Assembly (NCBI GenBank): GCA_003157945.1
Contig: PMFY01000459.1
Location: 792 to 6,844, forward strand
Source of the DNA: Acidimicrobiaceae bacterium
GTDB taxonomy: Bacteria; Actinomycetota; Acidimicrobiia; Acidimicrobiales; RAAP-2
Direction: 5' to 3'
Length of the DNA stretch: 6,053 nt
Shown here: positions 5,920-6,053 of the stretch, piece by piece
Numbering within the stretch: the stretch's first letter is position 1
Layout: each line of letters begins with the position of its first letter
Translations under genes and position numbers: made by a program
Notes under the pieces: generated by a model
Told to the model about the DNA's origin: nothing
Databases searched by the model: none
What the model saw: the letters and a program-made list of their open reading frames with translations, nothing else

Positions 5920-5924
5920 CTCCT
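5920..5924 (-). promoter_or_regulatory. Ribosome binding site of the 223-residue protein gene
   Basis: AGGAG on the minus strand lies 5 bases before the ATG at 5914 and supports that start. Part of it (GGAG) can pair with CTCC at 5948-5951 on the far side of a local hairpin. Confidence 0.75.
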
Positions 5925-5968
5925 GGATCGGGACGAATGTGTCCCGAGGAGCGTGCGGGGACCTCCTT
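5920..5968 (-). promoter_or_regulatory. Candidate leader structure that could mask the ribosome binding site
   Basis: In the minus-strand mRNA a perfect 7-bp stem, TCGGGAC with GTCCCGA (5941-5947 and 5928-5934), closes a 6-base loop. After a 4-base bulge, CTCC (5948-5951) can pair with GGAG of the ribosome binding site. Upstream, AAGGAGGT (5961-5968) can instead pair its AGGAG with CTCCT (5947-5951). The two pairings exclude each other, as in a translational switch. No promoter is identified within the window, so it is unknown whether this stretch is transcribed. Confidence 0.3.
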
Positions 5969-6029
5969 GCCGTCGACCTGCCCGCTGACCTTGCCGCGTG
6001 CCGTACGAGGCGGCGGTGCGGGCGGCGTC

Positions 6030-6045
6030 CCGGGTCACGACCCGG
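6030..6045. other. Inverted repeat near the right edge
   Basis: CCGGGTC, a 2-base spacer AC, then GACCCGG form a near-perfect palindrome of 16 bases. The spacer is too tight for a good RNA hairpin but suits a dimeric protein's operator. It lies about 115-130 bases upstream of the unknown gene. Apart from this and the leader structure, I see no gene in 5915-6053; the short open frames there are GC-driven and lack family features. Confidence 0.4.
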
Positions 6046-6053
6046 CGGGGGTC

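Noticed and set aside
5829..6038. A 69-codon minus-strand frame at the right edge
   Set aside because: Its start has no ribosome binding site, it overlaps the start of the 223-residue gene, and the composition is Arg/Thr/Ser/Ala-rich without motifs.

Overview
The window is very GC-rich (roughly 70%) with dense coding on both strands, GTG starts as well as ATG, strong G/C bias at third codon positions, and long antisense open frames that come with that bias. Together with the protein sequences (a mycobacterial-like MetH, a GpsA with an actinobacterial look) this points to an actinobacterium. An Acidimicrobiia-like lineage is a guess from overall feel, not something shown here.

Layout. Positions 1-1423 (minus strand) hold the N-terminal 474 codons of cobalamin-dependent methionine synthase, metH, running off the left edge. 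A 278-base divergent gap (1424-1701) holds an 11-bp tandem repeat array and candidate promoters for both directions. On the plus strand follow a PduO-type ATP:cob(I)alamin adenosyltransferase (1702-2310) and, after 75 bases, leucyl aminopeptidase pepA (2386-3957). After a repeat-rich gap (3958-4132) comes glycerol-3-phosphate dehydrogenase gpsA (4133-5122). A convergent gap (5123-5242), with a 17-bp tandem repeat and hairpins, separates gpsA from a minus-strand gene (5243-5914) for an uncharacterised 223-residue protein that may contain a winged-helix-like fold. Its upstream region (5915-6053) holds a possible Shine-Dalgarno-masking structure and an inverted repeat at the edge.

How the genes relate. 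MetH uses methylcobalamin to make methionine. The divergent neighbour converts cob(I)alamin to adenosylcobalamin. The pair therefore shares the B12 theme but uses different cofactor forms. pepA (peptide turnover) and gpsA (glycerol-3-phosphate for phospholipids) are housekeeping genes without an obvious functional link to the B12 pair.

The genes are mostly core metabolism and I see no clear new multi-gene system. The parts most worth a second look lie between genes: an array with a helical-turn period beside a promoter, candidate leaderless starts with a shared promoter element, a 12-bp hairpin around a stop codon, alternative mRNA pairing upstream of the unknown gene, and the unknown gene itself.
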